From Mycobacterium sp. 1100029.7 (GTDB lineage: Bacteria; Actinomycetota; Actinomycetes; Mycobacteriales; Mycobacteriaceae): a stretch of DNA of 64,000 nucleotides. The stretch's first letter is position 1. Every line of letters begins with the position of its first letter. The position numbers and the translations under genes are program-made. Under the pieces are notes generated by a model. That model searched no databases. It saw nothing but the letters and a program-made list of their open reading frames with translations, and was not told the DNA's origin. Positions 1 to 8,818 of the stretch are shown piece after piece. The stretch spans positions 57,112 through 121,111 of the forward strand of contig NZ_LZSC01000027.1 of assembly GCF_001665235.1 (NCBI RefSeq), read 5' to 3'.

Positions 1-2852
1 AAGCGGCGAGCGCACGGCTCGCGGCGGCGGGCAGCAGTTTGGTCATCGAGACCATCGATGATGTTGTCGCACAGGGTGCGTCACTGCCGGCCCCACCGTT
101 GCACGTCGCATCCGGTGACGAAGACCCATTGGCCTGGGTGTTCTACACCTCGGGCAGTACCGGCACGCCCAAGGGCGCGATGTTCACCGAAAGCCTGTGT
201 ATCGGCACCTGGCTCGCGCAATCCGATCAGCCCGTCGTCACGCTGAGCTACATGCCGATGAGTCACCTGATCGGTTACGGCTACGTGATCTTGACCCTGG
301 CCAATGGCGGCACGAGTTATTTCGCCGCCAAGAGCGACCTGTCGACGCTGTTCGACGACCTGGCCATGGTGCGACCGACTTCGATGAGCCTGGTCCCGCG
401 GGTCTGCGAGATGTTCTATCACCACTATCAGCGGGAGTTGGACCGGCGCACGCTGACCGGGGCGGAGACCGACGAGGCGGCCGCCGACCTCACCACCGCC
501 ATCCGCGAGCAGATCCTGGGCGGCCGTGTGCTGGCTGTCGGTTGCGGGTCGGCCGCGCTGTCCCCGGAGATCAAGGAGTTCATGGAGGAGGTGCTCGACC
601 AGCACCTGCTGATCGGCTACTCGTCCACCGAAATCGCGGGCGGGATGATCGTGGCCGACGAGCATGTGCTGCGGCCGCCGGTGATCGACTACAAGCTTCT
701 CGACGTTCCAGAACTGGGTTACTTCAACACCGATAAGCCTTATCCGCGTGGCGAATTAGCGGTGAAGTCGGCCCGCTTCATGGCGGGTTATTACAACCGT
801 CCGGATTTGACGGCCACCATGTTCGACGAGGATGGCTACTACAAGACCGGCGACATCATGGCCGAAGTCGGCCCGGACCGATTGCGCTACGTCGACCGCC
901 GCAACAACGTGATCAAACTCGCCCAAGGAGAGTTCGTCGCCGTTTCCCGACTGGAGGCGTTGTACTCGACGAGCCCGCTGATTCACCAGATCTACATCTA
1001 CGGCAACAGCGAACGGTCATTTTTGCTCGCGGTGGTCGTGCCCACCGAAAACGGTGTGGGCACGTCGATGATCGCCGAATCGCTGCGCAACATCGCCCGC
1101 GAGAACCAACTCAACGGTTACGAGATCCCCCGCGACTTCCTGATCGAGACACAGCCGTTCAGCCTGGCCAACGGGCTGTTGTCCGGTGTCGGAAAGTTCT
1201 TGCGGCCCAAACTCAAAGCTCGCTACGGCGAGCGTCTCGAGCAGCTTTATGCGGCAATGGCCGACGACCAGCTCCAGCAGCTACGGGCGCTGCGCACCGG
1301 CGGCCCCGACCAGCCGGTGCTGGCGACAGTCAGCAAGGCCGTGCAGGCGACCTTGGGTGTGCCGGCCGCCGACGTGTCACCCGAGGCCAGGTTCATCGAC
1401 CTGGGCGGGGATTCGCTGTCGGCGCTGACCTTTTCGACGCTGCTGGCCGACATCTACGGCGTCGAGGTTCCGGTGGGCGTGGTCATCGACCCGACCGGTG
1501 ATCTGCTGCGCATCGCCGATCACATTGAGCGTCACCGGAACTCCGATACGCCTCGGCCCGGCTTCGGGACCGTACACGACCCGGCAAACCACGAGGTGCT
1601 GGCCGCCGACCTGCGCCTGGACAAGTTCATCGACGACGGCATCCTCAAAGCCGCGATGCTGCTGCCCGCCCCCACCGCCGAGATTCGCACCGTCCTCCTC
1701 ACCGGTGCCACCGGATTCTTGGGACGGTTCCTCGGCTTGGAATGGCTGCAGCGCCTCGCCGACGCGGGCGGCACCCTGGTGTGCGTCACCCGCGGCGCCG
1801 ATGCCGCCCACGCGCGGCAGCGCATCGAAGCGGCGTTGGCCTCAGACGTCACGCTGCTCGACCGCTTCCGTGCCCTGGCCGACGGCCACCTCGAGGTGCT
1901 CGCCGGTGACATCGGCGAGCCCGATTTCGGTCTCGACGAGGCGACGTGGCAGCGGCTGACCCAAACTGTCGACCTCGTCGTGCACCCGGCGGCTCACGTC
2001 AACCACGTGTTGCCCTACCGGCAGTTGTTCGGTCCCAACGTCGTCGGCACCGCCGAGGTCATCCGGCTGGCTATCACCGCGCGGCTCAAGCCGATTCACT
2101 ACGTCTCCACGCTGGGTGTCAGTGCCGTCGCTCATCGGCTGGTGGACGAGGACACCGACATCCGCCGTTCGGTACCCGCGTGTGTCCTCGGCGACGGTTA
2201 CGCCAACGGCTACGGGATCAGCAAGTGGGCCGGCGAGGTGTTGATGCGCGAGGCGCATGACGTCTGCGGGGTGCCGGTGGCGGTGTTCCGGCCGGGCATG
2301 ATCCTCGCCGACAGCCGCTACGCCGGACAGCTCAACGTGCCCGACATCTTCACGCGGCTGCTGTTCAGCCTGGTGGCCACCGGCGTCGCGCCACGCTCGT
2401 TCTACCATCCCGGCGACGCCCCGCCGCATTACGAGGGCTTGCCGGTGGACTTCCTCGCCGAAGCGATCGCGGCGATCGGCCCACGACACGGCAACACGTT
2501 TGACACCTACAACACCACCAACCCGCACGACGACGGCATCTCGATGGACACCTTCGTCGACTGGATCATCGCCGCCGGTTATCCGATCGACAAGATCGAC
2601 GACTACCAGGCCTGGCTGAGCCGGTTCGAGACGGCGCTGGGCGCATTGCCCGAAAAGCAGCGCGCTCAATCAGTCCTGGCGGTCCTGGACATCTACCGTG
2701 AACCCATGCTCGGCATTGCCGGCTCTCCGGTACCCGGTTCGCGTTTCCAGTCTGCCGTCGAACACGCGGATCGGGTCATCCCGCATGTCTCGCAGCAATT
2801 GATCGAAAAGTACCTCGCCGACCTGGAACGGATTGGTGTACTCAGCAGGTGA
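1..2852 (+). CDS. car: Carboxylic acid reductase (CAR, FadD9 type), 5'-truncated by window edge
   Basis: CARs activate a carboxylic acid with ATP, transfer it to a phosphopantetheine arm and reduce it to the aldehyde with NADPH. The reading frame is open from base 3 with no start signal, so about the first 230 residues of a roughly 1170-residue protein lie outside the window. Visible in order: the adenylation core YTSGSTGTPKGAMF (bases about 150-190), the GYSSTE region, the carrier-protein motif FIDLGGDSLSAL whose Ser carries the arm (about 1393-1428), and a reductase domain opening with the NADPH loop LLTGATGFLGRFLG. An SDR-type YGISK Tyr/Lys pair follows near 2212. The three-domain order is diagnostic. 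The amidohydrolase follows within 20 bases, so the two are probably co-transcribed. A second CAR begins at 63127. The substrate cannot be read from sequence. Confidence 0.96.
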   Translation, partial: AASARLAAAGSSLVIETIDDVVAQGASLPAPPLHVASGDEDPLAWVFYTSGSTGTPKGAMFTESLCIGTWLAQSDQPVVTLSYMPMSHLIGYGYVILTLANGGTSYFAAKSDLSTLFDDLAMVRPTSMSLVPRVCEMFYHHYQRELDRRTLTGAETDEAAADLTTAIREQILGGRVLAVGCGSAALSPEIKEFMEEVLDQHLLIGYSSTEIAGGMIVADEHVLRPPVIDYKLLDVPELGYFNTDKPYPRGELAVKSARFMAGYYNRPDLTATMFDEDGYYKTGDIMAEVGPDRLRYVDRRNNVIKLAQGEFVAVSRLEALYSTSPLIHQIYIYGNSERSFLLAVVVPTENGVGTSMIAESLRNIARENQLNGYEIPRDFLIETQPFSLANGLLSGVGKFLRPKLKARYGERLEQLYAAMADDQLQQLRALRTGGPDQPVLATVSKAVQATLGVPAADVSPEARFIDLGGDSLSALTFSTLLADIYGVEVPVGVVIDPTGDLLRIADHIERHRNSDTPRPGFGTVHDPANHEVLAADLRLDKFIDDGILKAAMLLPAPTAEIRTVLLTGATGFLGRFLGLEWLQRLADAGGTLVCVTRGADAAHARQRIEAALASDVTLLDRFRALADGHLEVLAGDIGEPDFGLDEATWQRLTQTVDLVVHPAAHVNHVLPYRQLFGPNVVGTAEVIRLAITARLKPIHYVSTLGVSAVAHRLVDEDTDIRRSVPACVLGDGYANGYGISKWAGEVLMREAHDVCGVPVAVFRPGMILADSRYAGQLNVPDIFTRLLFSLVATGVAPRSFYHPGDAPPHYEGLPVDFLAEAIAAIGPRHGNTFDTYNTTNPHDDGISMDTFVDWIIAAGYPIDKIDDYQAWLSRFETALGALPEKQRAQSVLAVLDIYREPMLGIAGSPVPGSRFQSAVEHADRVIPHVSQQLIEKYLADLERIGVLSR

Positions 2853-2871
2853 TCGCAACGAAGGGACGATG

Positions 2872-4044
2872 ATGTCCAGCCCAGCCCACACCCTGTACCC
2901 CGACGGCATGATCGGTGCCCCCAAGAACCGCCGCGGGCACGCCGCGGAATTCAGCACCGGCCTCCCGCCGGGCACCGAGGTGTTCTCCGCCGACAACCAC
3001 ATCTCGGTCGCCGACGACATCTTCTACGAGCGCTTCCCCGCCGAGCTCAAAGATCAGGCGCCGCGGATCTGGTACGAGGACGGCGCTTATCTGCTTGGCT
3101 CGCCTGGGAATTCGATGGTGGTCGGTGATTTCAGTGCGGTACTCATGCAATACGACGACCTCGCCGGGGCCGCCACCAATAACGTGGACGCCCGAGTTCG
3201 TGAACTCGCCGAGGACGGTGTCGACAAGGAACTGGCCTTTCCCAACGCCGTGCTGGCGCTGTTTCACCACCCCGACCACGCCATTCGCGAGCGGATCTTC
3301 CGCGTCTACAACGAACACATCGCTGAGGTGCAGGCAAGTTCGAAGGGGCACTGCTACGGCGTGGGCCTGATCAACTGGTGGGACCCGCGGGGCGCCCGTC
3401 GCACGCTGACCGAGCTGAAGTCGCTGGGGCTCAAGACGTTTCTGATGCCGATCAGCCCCGGCAACGACGAGAACGGTCAGCCCATCGACTATTCCAGCAC
3501 AGTGATGAGCGCGGTCTGGGACGAGATCGAAGAATCAGGCCTGCCGATCACCCACCACATCGGCGAGAGCCAGCCGAAATTCCCCAGTGAGGTCAACAGC
3601 GTCGCGGTGGCCATGATGGTCAACATCGACTCGTTCCGGGAGATGTTCTCCAAGTATGTCTTCGGCGGCATCCTCGACCGGCACCGGCGGCTACGGATCG
3701 GTTGGTTCGAAGGCGGAATAGCTTGGGTGCCAACGGCATTGCAGGATGCGGAGCACGTGCTGGCCTCCTACCGGCACATGCTGGCCCACCAGCCCGAGCA
3801 TGACATCCGCTACTACTGGGACAGCCATATGTGCGCCTCGTTCATGGTCGACGGACTCGGTCTGAAGCAGATCGACGAGATCGGTATCGACAAGGTGATG
3901 TGGTCATCGGATTACCCGCACAACGAAAGCACGTTCGGGTACTCGGAGCGGTCGCTGGCCGCGGTGGTCGAGGCCGTCGGCCCCGAGGACGCCGTGCGGG
4001 TGGTCGGCGGCAATATCAAGGCATTTTTGGGAATCGGCGCATGA
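2872..4044 (+). CDS. Amidohydrolase-family (amidohydrolase 2) metal-dependent hydrolase
   Basis: A TIM-barrel amidohydrolase/decarboxylase-like protein of about 390 residues. The N-terminal strand reads FSADNHISV, where the classical HxH ligand pair is replaced by D-N-H. Later landmarks are a mid-protein H-H (THHIGES) and the C-terminal SSDYPHNEST motif, whose Asp is typical of the family. ATG codons occur at 2869 and 2872; the AAGGGA element at 2861-2866 favours the second. The gene starts about 20 bases after the CAR stop, and its TGA overlaps the ATG of the next gene, which indicates translational coupling. The family hydrolyses or decarboxylates cyclic or aromatic acids, but no substrate can be assigned. 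A paralogous-type protein lies at 25199-26467. Confidence 0.85.
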   Translation: MSSPAHTLYPDGMIGAPKNRRGHAAEFSTGLPPGTEVFSADNHISVADDIFYERFPAELKDQAPRIWYEDGAYLLGSPGNSMVVGDFSAVLMQYDDLAGAATNNVDARVRELAEDGVDKELAFPNAVLALFHHPDHAIRERIFRVYNEHIAEVQASSKGHCYGVGLINWWDPRGARRTLTELKSLGLKTFLMPISPGNDENGQPIDYSSTVMSAVWDEIEESGLPITHHIGESQPKFPSEVNSVAVAMMVNIDSFREMFSKYVFGGILDRHRRLRIGWFEGGIAWVPTALQDAEHVLASYRHMLAHQPEHDIRYYWDSHMCASFMVDGLGLKQIDEIGIDKVMWSSDYPHNESTFGYSERSLAAVVEAVGPEDAVRVVGGNIKAFLGIGA

Positions 4045-5276
4045 CGAACACATTGGCGGCGCGCCGGTGCGCCTTGGACGCACCCGACGAGCCGGATTTC
4101 GCACGTATGCGCACCGAGGTCGGGGCCCGGCTGCGCACCGCGATGGCCGACCACGGCGTCGACGCGCTGATCCTGCTGATGAACGGCTACGTCGGCTACG
4201 CGACGGGGGCCAGTTGGCCGCTGCTGGACGCCGGCCTTTCACATGTCGAGCGTCCCGTTGCGGTGGTGCTTGCCGGTGATGTGCATCCGCACCTGTTCAT
4301 GCCGTTCCGCAGTGGCGCGTCTGCGGAATATCCGGTGCCCGACGATCATCTGCATGGCCCCGCCTACCTCGAATTCGACCACGGCGTAGACGCTTTCGCG
4401 CAACAGCTGGCCGGGCTCGTCCCGCCGGGCGCCAGCATCGCCGTCGACGAGCTCACCGGCGCGATGCAGCGGGCGGGTCGCAAACTTTTCCCGGCGGGAC
4501 CGCCCACGGATGCCGCGATCGTCCTGGGTGCCGCACAACTGGTCAAGACGCGTGACGAGCTGTCGTGTCTTCGCCGGGCCGCCCGCATCACCGAAGAAGC
4601 CATCGTCGATGTGCAGAAGGCGCTCCAGCCCGGCGTGCGACAGATCGATTTGTCGGCAACATTCGTGCGCCGGGCGTTCGAACTCGGCGCGACCACCAAC
4701 ATGCTGGAAGCGATCTGGCAGGTGATGCCGAGTTCGCGGGCAGAAGGGGTCTGGACCACGCACGGTGATCTCGCGCTGCCGCTGCTGCCGACCGACCGCG
4801 AACTGTCCGCCGGAGATGTGCTCTGGACCGACATCAGCATCACCTACCACGGATACTGCTCGGACTTCGGCCGAACCTGGGTCGTCGGCGAGCAGCCGAC
4901 CAGCAAGCAGCAGGACCAATTCCGGCAGTGGCGCACCGTCCTGGATGCCGTGCTCGCGGTAACCAAAGCCGGTGTGACATCAGGTGATTTGGCGCGGACG
5001 GCGATCGCGGCCAACGGTGGCCGTAAGCCCTGGTTGCCGCATTTCTATCTCGGCCATGGCATCGGTACCTACCCGGCCGAAGCACCGATGATCGGCACGG
5101 ATCTCGGCGAGGAGTTCGACGACAACTTCGTCTTCCCGCCCGGCATGGTTCTGGTTCTGGAACCGGTGATGTGGGAGGACGGCACCGGAGGCTATCGCAG
5201 TGAGGAGATCGTGGTGATCACCGAAGACGGCTACGCGCCGATTACCGACTACCCGTACACGCCTTATGGCGACTGA
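4041..5276 (+). CDS. M24-family metallopeptidase / Xaa-Pro aminopeptidase-like protein, ligands intact
   Basis: A pita-bread-fold protein of 411 residues with an N-terminal creatinase-like domain and a C-terminal M24 domain. All five expected metal ligands can be placed: Asp264 and Asp275 (spaced as D-x10-D, ending SDFGRT), His339 (YLGHGIG), Glu374 (VLEPVMW) and Glu388/389 (RSEEIVV). It is therefore predicted to bind two metals and to be active, on an X-Pro peptide or another amide. The ATG overlaps the amidohydrolase TGA, and the stop overlaps the next M24 gene by 11 bases. Its place in a CAR-amidohydrolase operon suggests a small-molecule amide as substrate rather than peptides; that is inference. 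Confidence 0.87.
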   Translation: MTNTLAARRCALDAPDEPDFARMRTEVGARLRTAMADHGVDALILLMNGYVGYATGASWPLLDAGLSHVERPVAVVLAGDVHPHLFMPFRSGASAEYPVPDDHLHGPAYLEFDHGVDAFAQQLAGLVPPGASIAVDELTGAMQRAGRKLFPAGPPTDAAIVLGAAQLVKTRDELSCLRRAARITEEAIVDVQKALQPGVRQIDLSATFVRRAFELGATTNMLEAIWQVMPSSRAEGVWTTHGDLALPLLPTDRELSAGDVLWTDISITYHGYCSDFGRTWVVGEQPTSKQQDQFRQWRTVLDAVLAVTKAGVTSGDLARTAIAANGGRKPWLPHFYLGHGIGTYPAEAPMIGTDLGEEFDDNFVFPPGMVLVLEPVMWEDGTGGYRSEEIVVITEDGYAPITDYPYTPYGD

Positions 5277-6390
5277 GATTCTGCCCGACGCCGGGGCACT
5301 GCGCACCGGGCGCCGGGAGCGGGCGCTAGCCCAGATGGACGAGCACGGTCTCGACATCCTGGTGCTCGGCCGGCAGGCCAACATCCGCTACGTCACCGGC
5401 GCACCGCAGCTGTGGATCGCCGGGACCCGCCCGTTCGGTCCGATGTGTGTGTTGGTGCGCGCCAGCGGGGACATCTACCTCAACAGCACCGATGACGAAG
5501 GAGTGCCGGACGAGATCGACCACGATCACCTCTACGGGCTGGCCTGGAATCCGGTGACACTGATCGATGTGCTCAAGAAGGTGAACGGTGCCGAGGCCGC
5601 CCGGCGAGTCGGAACCGATTCCCTCACACCGACTTTCGCTGCCCTGCTGCCTGAAGCGTTCCCCAACGCCGAACTCGTCGATGCCGAGCCGGCGCTGCGC
5701 GCGGCCCGGCGCGTCAAGACCGACGACGAAATCGCGGCAATGGATGGCGCGCTTCGGATCGCCGAACACGGACTGGCCACCGCGGTCCGCGAACTGGCCC
5801 CGGGGGTATCGGAGCGGACGTTGGCCGGGGTGATGATGGAGGCCATGGCCGCGGGCGGGGTCAGCACTCCGGCCACCCAGGACGCCGCGTGGGTGACGTC
5901 ACGAGAACAACCCTGGCGCCGCGGGGAGGCCGAGGCCCGACCGGGCGACCTCGTCGCCTTTGCCGCCGGAGCCTTGGCTCATGGTTATGTCGCCGAGGTG
6001 GGCCGAACCTGGCAGGTCGGTGCCGAGGTCAGCGACGAGGCCCGCGAGCTGTTCGCGCGGTCGAACACGTTGTACGACAGGATGCTTGCCGCGTGCCGGC
6101 CGGGTGCGCCCACCAGCGAACTGCTCGCCGCGTACGGCGCGGCTGGTGAACCCGTGCCCCCGATGCCGGTTGCGCATGGACTGGGGCTGGGATTCGACCC
6201 GCCGGTGGTGTCCGAATCATTGTTGGCCGCAGGCGAACACGACCAGCTCGAGCCCGGAATGGTGTTGGCGGTCACCGGCTACGTCTGGCAGCAAGGTGTC
6301 GGCGCGGTGTTCCGCCGGGACACGGTCCACATCACCGCTGCTGGCGTCGACGTCCTCACCGACAGCCCGTCCTGGATCGACGCGCGCTAG
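5266..6390 (+). CDS. M24-fold protein lacking the metal ligands (pseudoenzyme or metal-free M24)
   Basis: A 374-residue M24-family protein related to its upstream neighbour. Aligning the two C-terminal halves shows the metal site is lost: the first Asp is Ala, the second is Glu (in VAEVGRT), the Glu of VLxLEP is Thr, and the last two Glu are Arg and Asp (FRRDTV). Only the His (VAHGLG) remains. M24-fold proteins without metal are known, creatinase being the classical case, so this could be a metal-independent hydrolase or a regulatory partner of the active upstream protein. The ATG lies inside the 3' end of the upstream gene, giving strong coupling and suggesting a 1:1 pair. Confidence 0.85.
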   Translation: MATEILPDAGALRTGRRERALAQMDEHGLDILVLGRQANIRYVTGAPQLWIAGTRPFGPMCVLVRASGDIYLNSTDDEGVPDEIDHDHLYGLAWNPVTLIDVLKKVNGAEAARRVGTDSLTPTFAALLPEAFPNAELVDAEPALRAARRVKTDDEIAAMDGALRIAEHGLATAVRELAPGVSERTLAGVMMEAMAAGGVSTPATQDAAWVTSREQPWRRGEAEARPGDLVAFAAGALAHGYVAEVGRTWQVGAEVSDEARELFARSNTLYDRMLAACRPGAPTSELLAAYGAAGEPVPPMPVAHGLGLGFDPPVVSESLLAAGEHDQLEPGMVLAVTGYVWQQGVGAVFRRDTVHITAAGVDVLTDSPSWIDAR

Positions 6391-6566
6391 GCGGTACGGC
6401 TCGGCGCGCGTGTTAGGGTCACCGGGACAGCGTCTAGGGTTCCGGCGTATCAGCGTGTCTGGTCCGAGCGACGCCACCGCATCCCTCCGCGGGGATGCGG
6501 TCATCTGAACGGATAAAAGCCTGGAGGATCTCCGACGGCGCGCCCCGCGCCGCCGAGAAGGTCCTC

Positions 6567-7295
6567 ATGGTCGCGGTCAGTGTCCTGTTTCTCGTCGCGT
6601 TGGCTGCCGGTGCGCTCGGCGGCCTGGTCGGTACCGGCTCATCTCTGGTGTTGTTGCCGGTGCTCGTGGTCGTCTACGGCCCTCGGGTGGCCGTGCCGGT
6701 GATGGCTGTGGCAGCCGTGCTGGCCAACGTCGGGCGAATTGCCGCCTGGCGGCGAGAGATTCACTGGCGAGCCGTGCTGGCTTACGCGGTACCCGGTGTG
6801 CCGGCGGCCGTCCTCGGCGCGCACACGTTGCTGACCATTCCGCAGACCGTCGTGGACAGTGTGCTGGGAGGCTTTTTCCTGGCGATGATCGCGGTGCGCA
6901 GGATTGTGGCGGCTCGACAGTGGCGTGTGCGGCTGTGGCAGCTCGCCGTCGCCGGTGCGGCGATCGGCTTTTTGACCGGTCTGATTCTTTCTACCGGCCC
7001 GCTGAGCGTCCCGATCTTCACCGGGTATGGATTGGCCGGCGGGGCGTTTCTCGGTTCGGAGGCGGCCAGTTCGCTGTTTCTTTACGTGGCGAAGATGGCC
7101 GCCTTCGGCCAGTTTGGCGCGCTCTCCGGATCGGTCGTGCTCCGTGGGGTGGCGATCGGCATCGCTTTGATGGTGGGCCCGTTTCTGGCGCGCCCCCTGG
7201 TGCACCGCATTCGTCCGCACACCTACACGTTGCTGATCGATTTCGTTCTGGTGGCCGCCGCGGCGGGAATGTTTCTGGCGATCAGTCGGCACTAG
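6567..7295 (+). CDS. TSUP (TauE/SafE)-family membrane transporter
   Basis: A hydrophobic protein of about 242 residues with roughly eight predicted membrane segments in two halves. The N-terminal segment contains a Gly-rich LGGLVGTGSSL motif typical of TauE/SafE sulfite or sulfonate exporters, and a related Gly/Pro-rich turn (STGPLSVPIFTGYG) opens the second half. The ATG at 6567 is preceded by GAGAAGG at good spacing; an upstream in-frame extension back to 6495 is less hydrophobic and is judged non-coding. The gene stands alone, 176 bases after the M24 gene. The transported anion cannot be predicted, although an arylsulfatase lies elsewhere in the window. Confidence 0.85.
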   Translation: MVAVSVLFLVALAAGALGGLVGTGSSLVLLPVLVVVYGPRVAVPVMAVAAVLANVGRIAAWRREIHWRAVLAYAVPGVPAAVLGAHTLLTIPQTVVDSVLGGFFLAMIAVRRIVAARQWRVRLWQLAVAGAAIGFLTGLILSTGPLSVPIFTGYGLAGGAFLGSEAASSLFLYVAKMAAFGQFGALSGSVVLRGVAIGIALMVGPFLARPLVHRIRPHTYTLLIDFVLVAAAAGMFLAISRH

Positions 7296-7404
7296 TGCAT
7301 ACCGAGCTGCGTGACCCACCCGTTTGTGGTGATGGGCCCACCATCAATCCGTCGTAGCGCTAGGCCACGCGCCCTGCGTAATCCCTTGGGCCACTTTGGC
7401 TTCA

Positions 7405-7415
7405 GTTGTAACAAC
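7405..7415. promoter_or_regulatory. Small inverted repeat upstream of the DUF222 gene
   Basis: GTTGT-A-ACAAC is a perfect 5+5 inverted repeat about 40 bases before the start of the DUF222/HNH gene, in AT-richer sequence than its surroundings. It could be an operator or part of a promoter. No convincing -35/-10 pair was recognised, and repeats of this length can arise by chance. Confidence 0.25.
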
Positions 7416-7455
7416 GCACCGAATTTTGTCGGTGGGTCTTCATAACATAGGAGCT

Positions 7456-8817
7456 ATGAGTATCGATCGGGAGGCGTTGTCCGCGGCGTTCGACGCCATC
7501 GATGCTGCCGTCGATGAACTCGTCGGCCACCACTGCGACGCACTGGTCACCCGCGAGCAGTTGGCGTTGCTGCGACGCTGTGAGAAGGTTCGCCGCCGGT
7601 TGCCGGCCATCGAGCATCCGCTGATCAACGATCTGGCCCGGCAGGCCACGGTCGAGGAGCTCGGCGGCACGCTCTCGCATGCGATCGCGGAGGTGACGCT
7701 GATCAGCCGCGCCGAGGCGTCCCGGCGCATCAAAGAGGCGCGGGATCTGGGACCGCGGCAGGGACTCACCGGTGAACCCCTGCCGCCGGTGCTGGCCGCG
7801 ACGGCCGCCCAGCAGCGCGCGGGCACGTTGGGGCCGGGGCAGGTGGCGGCGATCCGCAAGTTCTACCACCAGCTGCCCGGTTGGATCGATGCCGGCACCC
7901 GCGAGCAGGCCGAAGCAAAACTGGCTTTCGAAGGCACCCGCTTTCGGCCCGAACAAATCGCAGAGCTGGCCGCCATCATGGCCGACTGTCTCAACCCGGA
8001 TGGGCTTTACACCGACGAGGATCGGGCCCGTCGTCGCGGAGTGAAACTGGGCAATCAGGGGTCTGACGGCATGTCGGAGCTACACGGCTGGCTCACCCCC
8101 GAGGCCCGCGCAACCGTAGAAGCCGTGTGGGCAAAATTGGGCGCCCCGGGTATGTGCAATGCCGACGACGAAAATCCTTGTGTGGATGGGAGTCCGACGG
8201 AAGAGGCCATCGAGCACGATTCCCGCAGCAGCGCCCAACGCCAACACGACGCGCTGAATGCCGCACTGCGGGCACTACTGGCTTCGGGCGAACTCGGCAA
8301 GCACAACGGGCTGCCGGCGTCCATCGTCGTCACGACGACGCTGGCAGAACTGGAGGCCGCGGCGGGCCGGGGGCTGACCGGCGGCGGCACGATGCTGCCG
8401 ATGAGCGACGTGATCCGGCTGGCCCGGCACGCGCGTCACTACCTGGCGATCTTCGACAAGGGCAAAGCCCTTGCGCTGTATAGCACTAAGCGGTTGGCGT
8501 CGCCGGCACAGCGCATTGTCCTGTACGCGAAGGATCGTGGCTGCTCCGCACCCGGCTGTACCGTGCCGGGTTACTACTGCGAAGTGCATCATGTCACCGA
8601 CTGGGCGAAGTGCCACTCCACCGATGTCGACGACTTGACCTTCGCCTGCGGACCGCAGCACCGACTGCTGCGACCCGGCGGTTGGACCACCCGCAAGAAC
8701 GCGAGAGGCGACACCGAATGGCTCCCGCCGCCGCACTTGGATCAAGGGCAGCCACGCGTCAATTCGTTTCACCATCCCGAGAAGCTGCTGATTGACCGTG
8801 ATGACGATGCGCCGTAG
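7456..8817 (+). CDS. DUF222 / 13E12-repeat family protein with C-terminal HNH nuclease domain
   Basis: A 453-residue member of the mycobacterial 13E12 repeat family. The N-terminal two thirds is an alpha-helical DUF222 region. The C-terminus carries an HNH-type zinc/nuclease motif with paired Cys ([12 protein letters not shown]) followed by CEVHHVTDW and a final CGPQHRLL. The ATG at 7456 has a good AGGAG ribosome-binding site at 7449-7453. Such proteins occur in many copies per mycobacterial genome and are often linked to genome plasticity; no flanking repeats or integration signs were seen here. It converges with the kinase-like gene with one base between the stop codons. Confidence 0.9.
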   Translation: MSIDREALSAAFDAIDAAVDELVGHHCDALVTREQLALLRRCEKVRRRLPAIEHPLINDLARQATVEELGGTLSHAIAEVTLISRAEASRRIKEARDLGPRQGLTGEPLPPVLAATAAQQRAGTLGPGQVAAIRKFYHQLPGWIDAGTREQAEAKLAFEGTRFRPEQIAELAAIMADCLNPDGLYTDEDRARRRGVKLGNQGSDGMSELHGWLTPEARATVEAVWAKLGAPGMCNADDENPCVDGSPTEEAIEHDSRSSAQRQHDALNAALRALLASGELGKHNGLPASIVVTTTLAELEAAAGRGLTGGGTMLPMSDVIRLARHARHYLAIFDKGKALALYSTKRLASPAQRIVLYAKDRGCSAPGCTVPGYYCEVHHVTDWAKCHSTDVDDLTFACGPQHRLLRPGGWTTRKNARGDTEWLPPPHLDQGQPRVNSFHHPEKLLIDRDDDAP

Positions 8818-8818
8818 C

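Noticed and set aside
6413..6440. Direct repeat TAGGGT separated by about two helical turns before the TSUP gene
   Set aside because: Only six bases long with no other support; probably chance.
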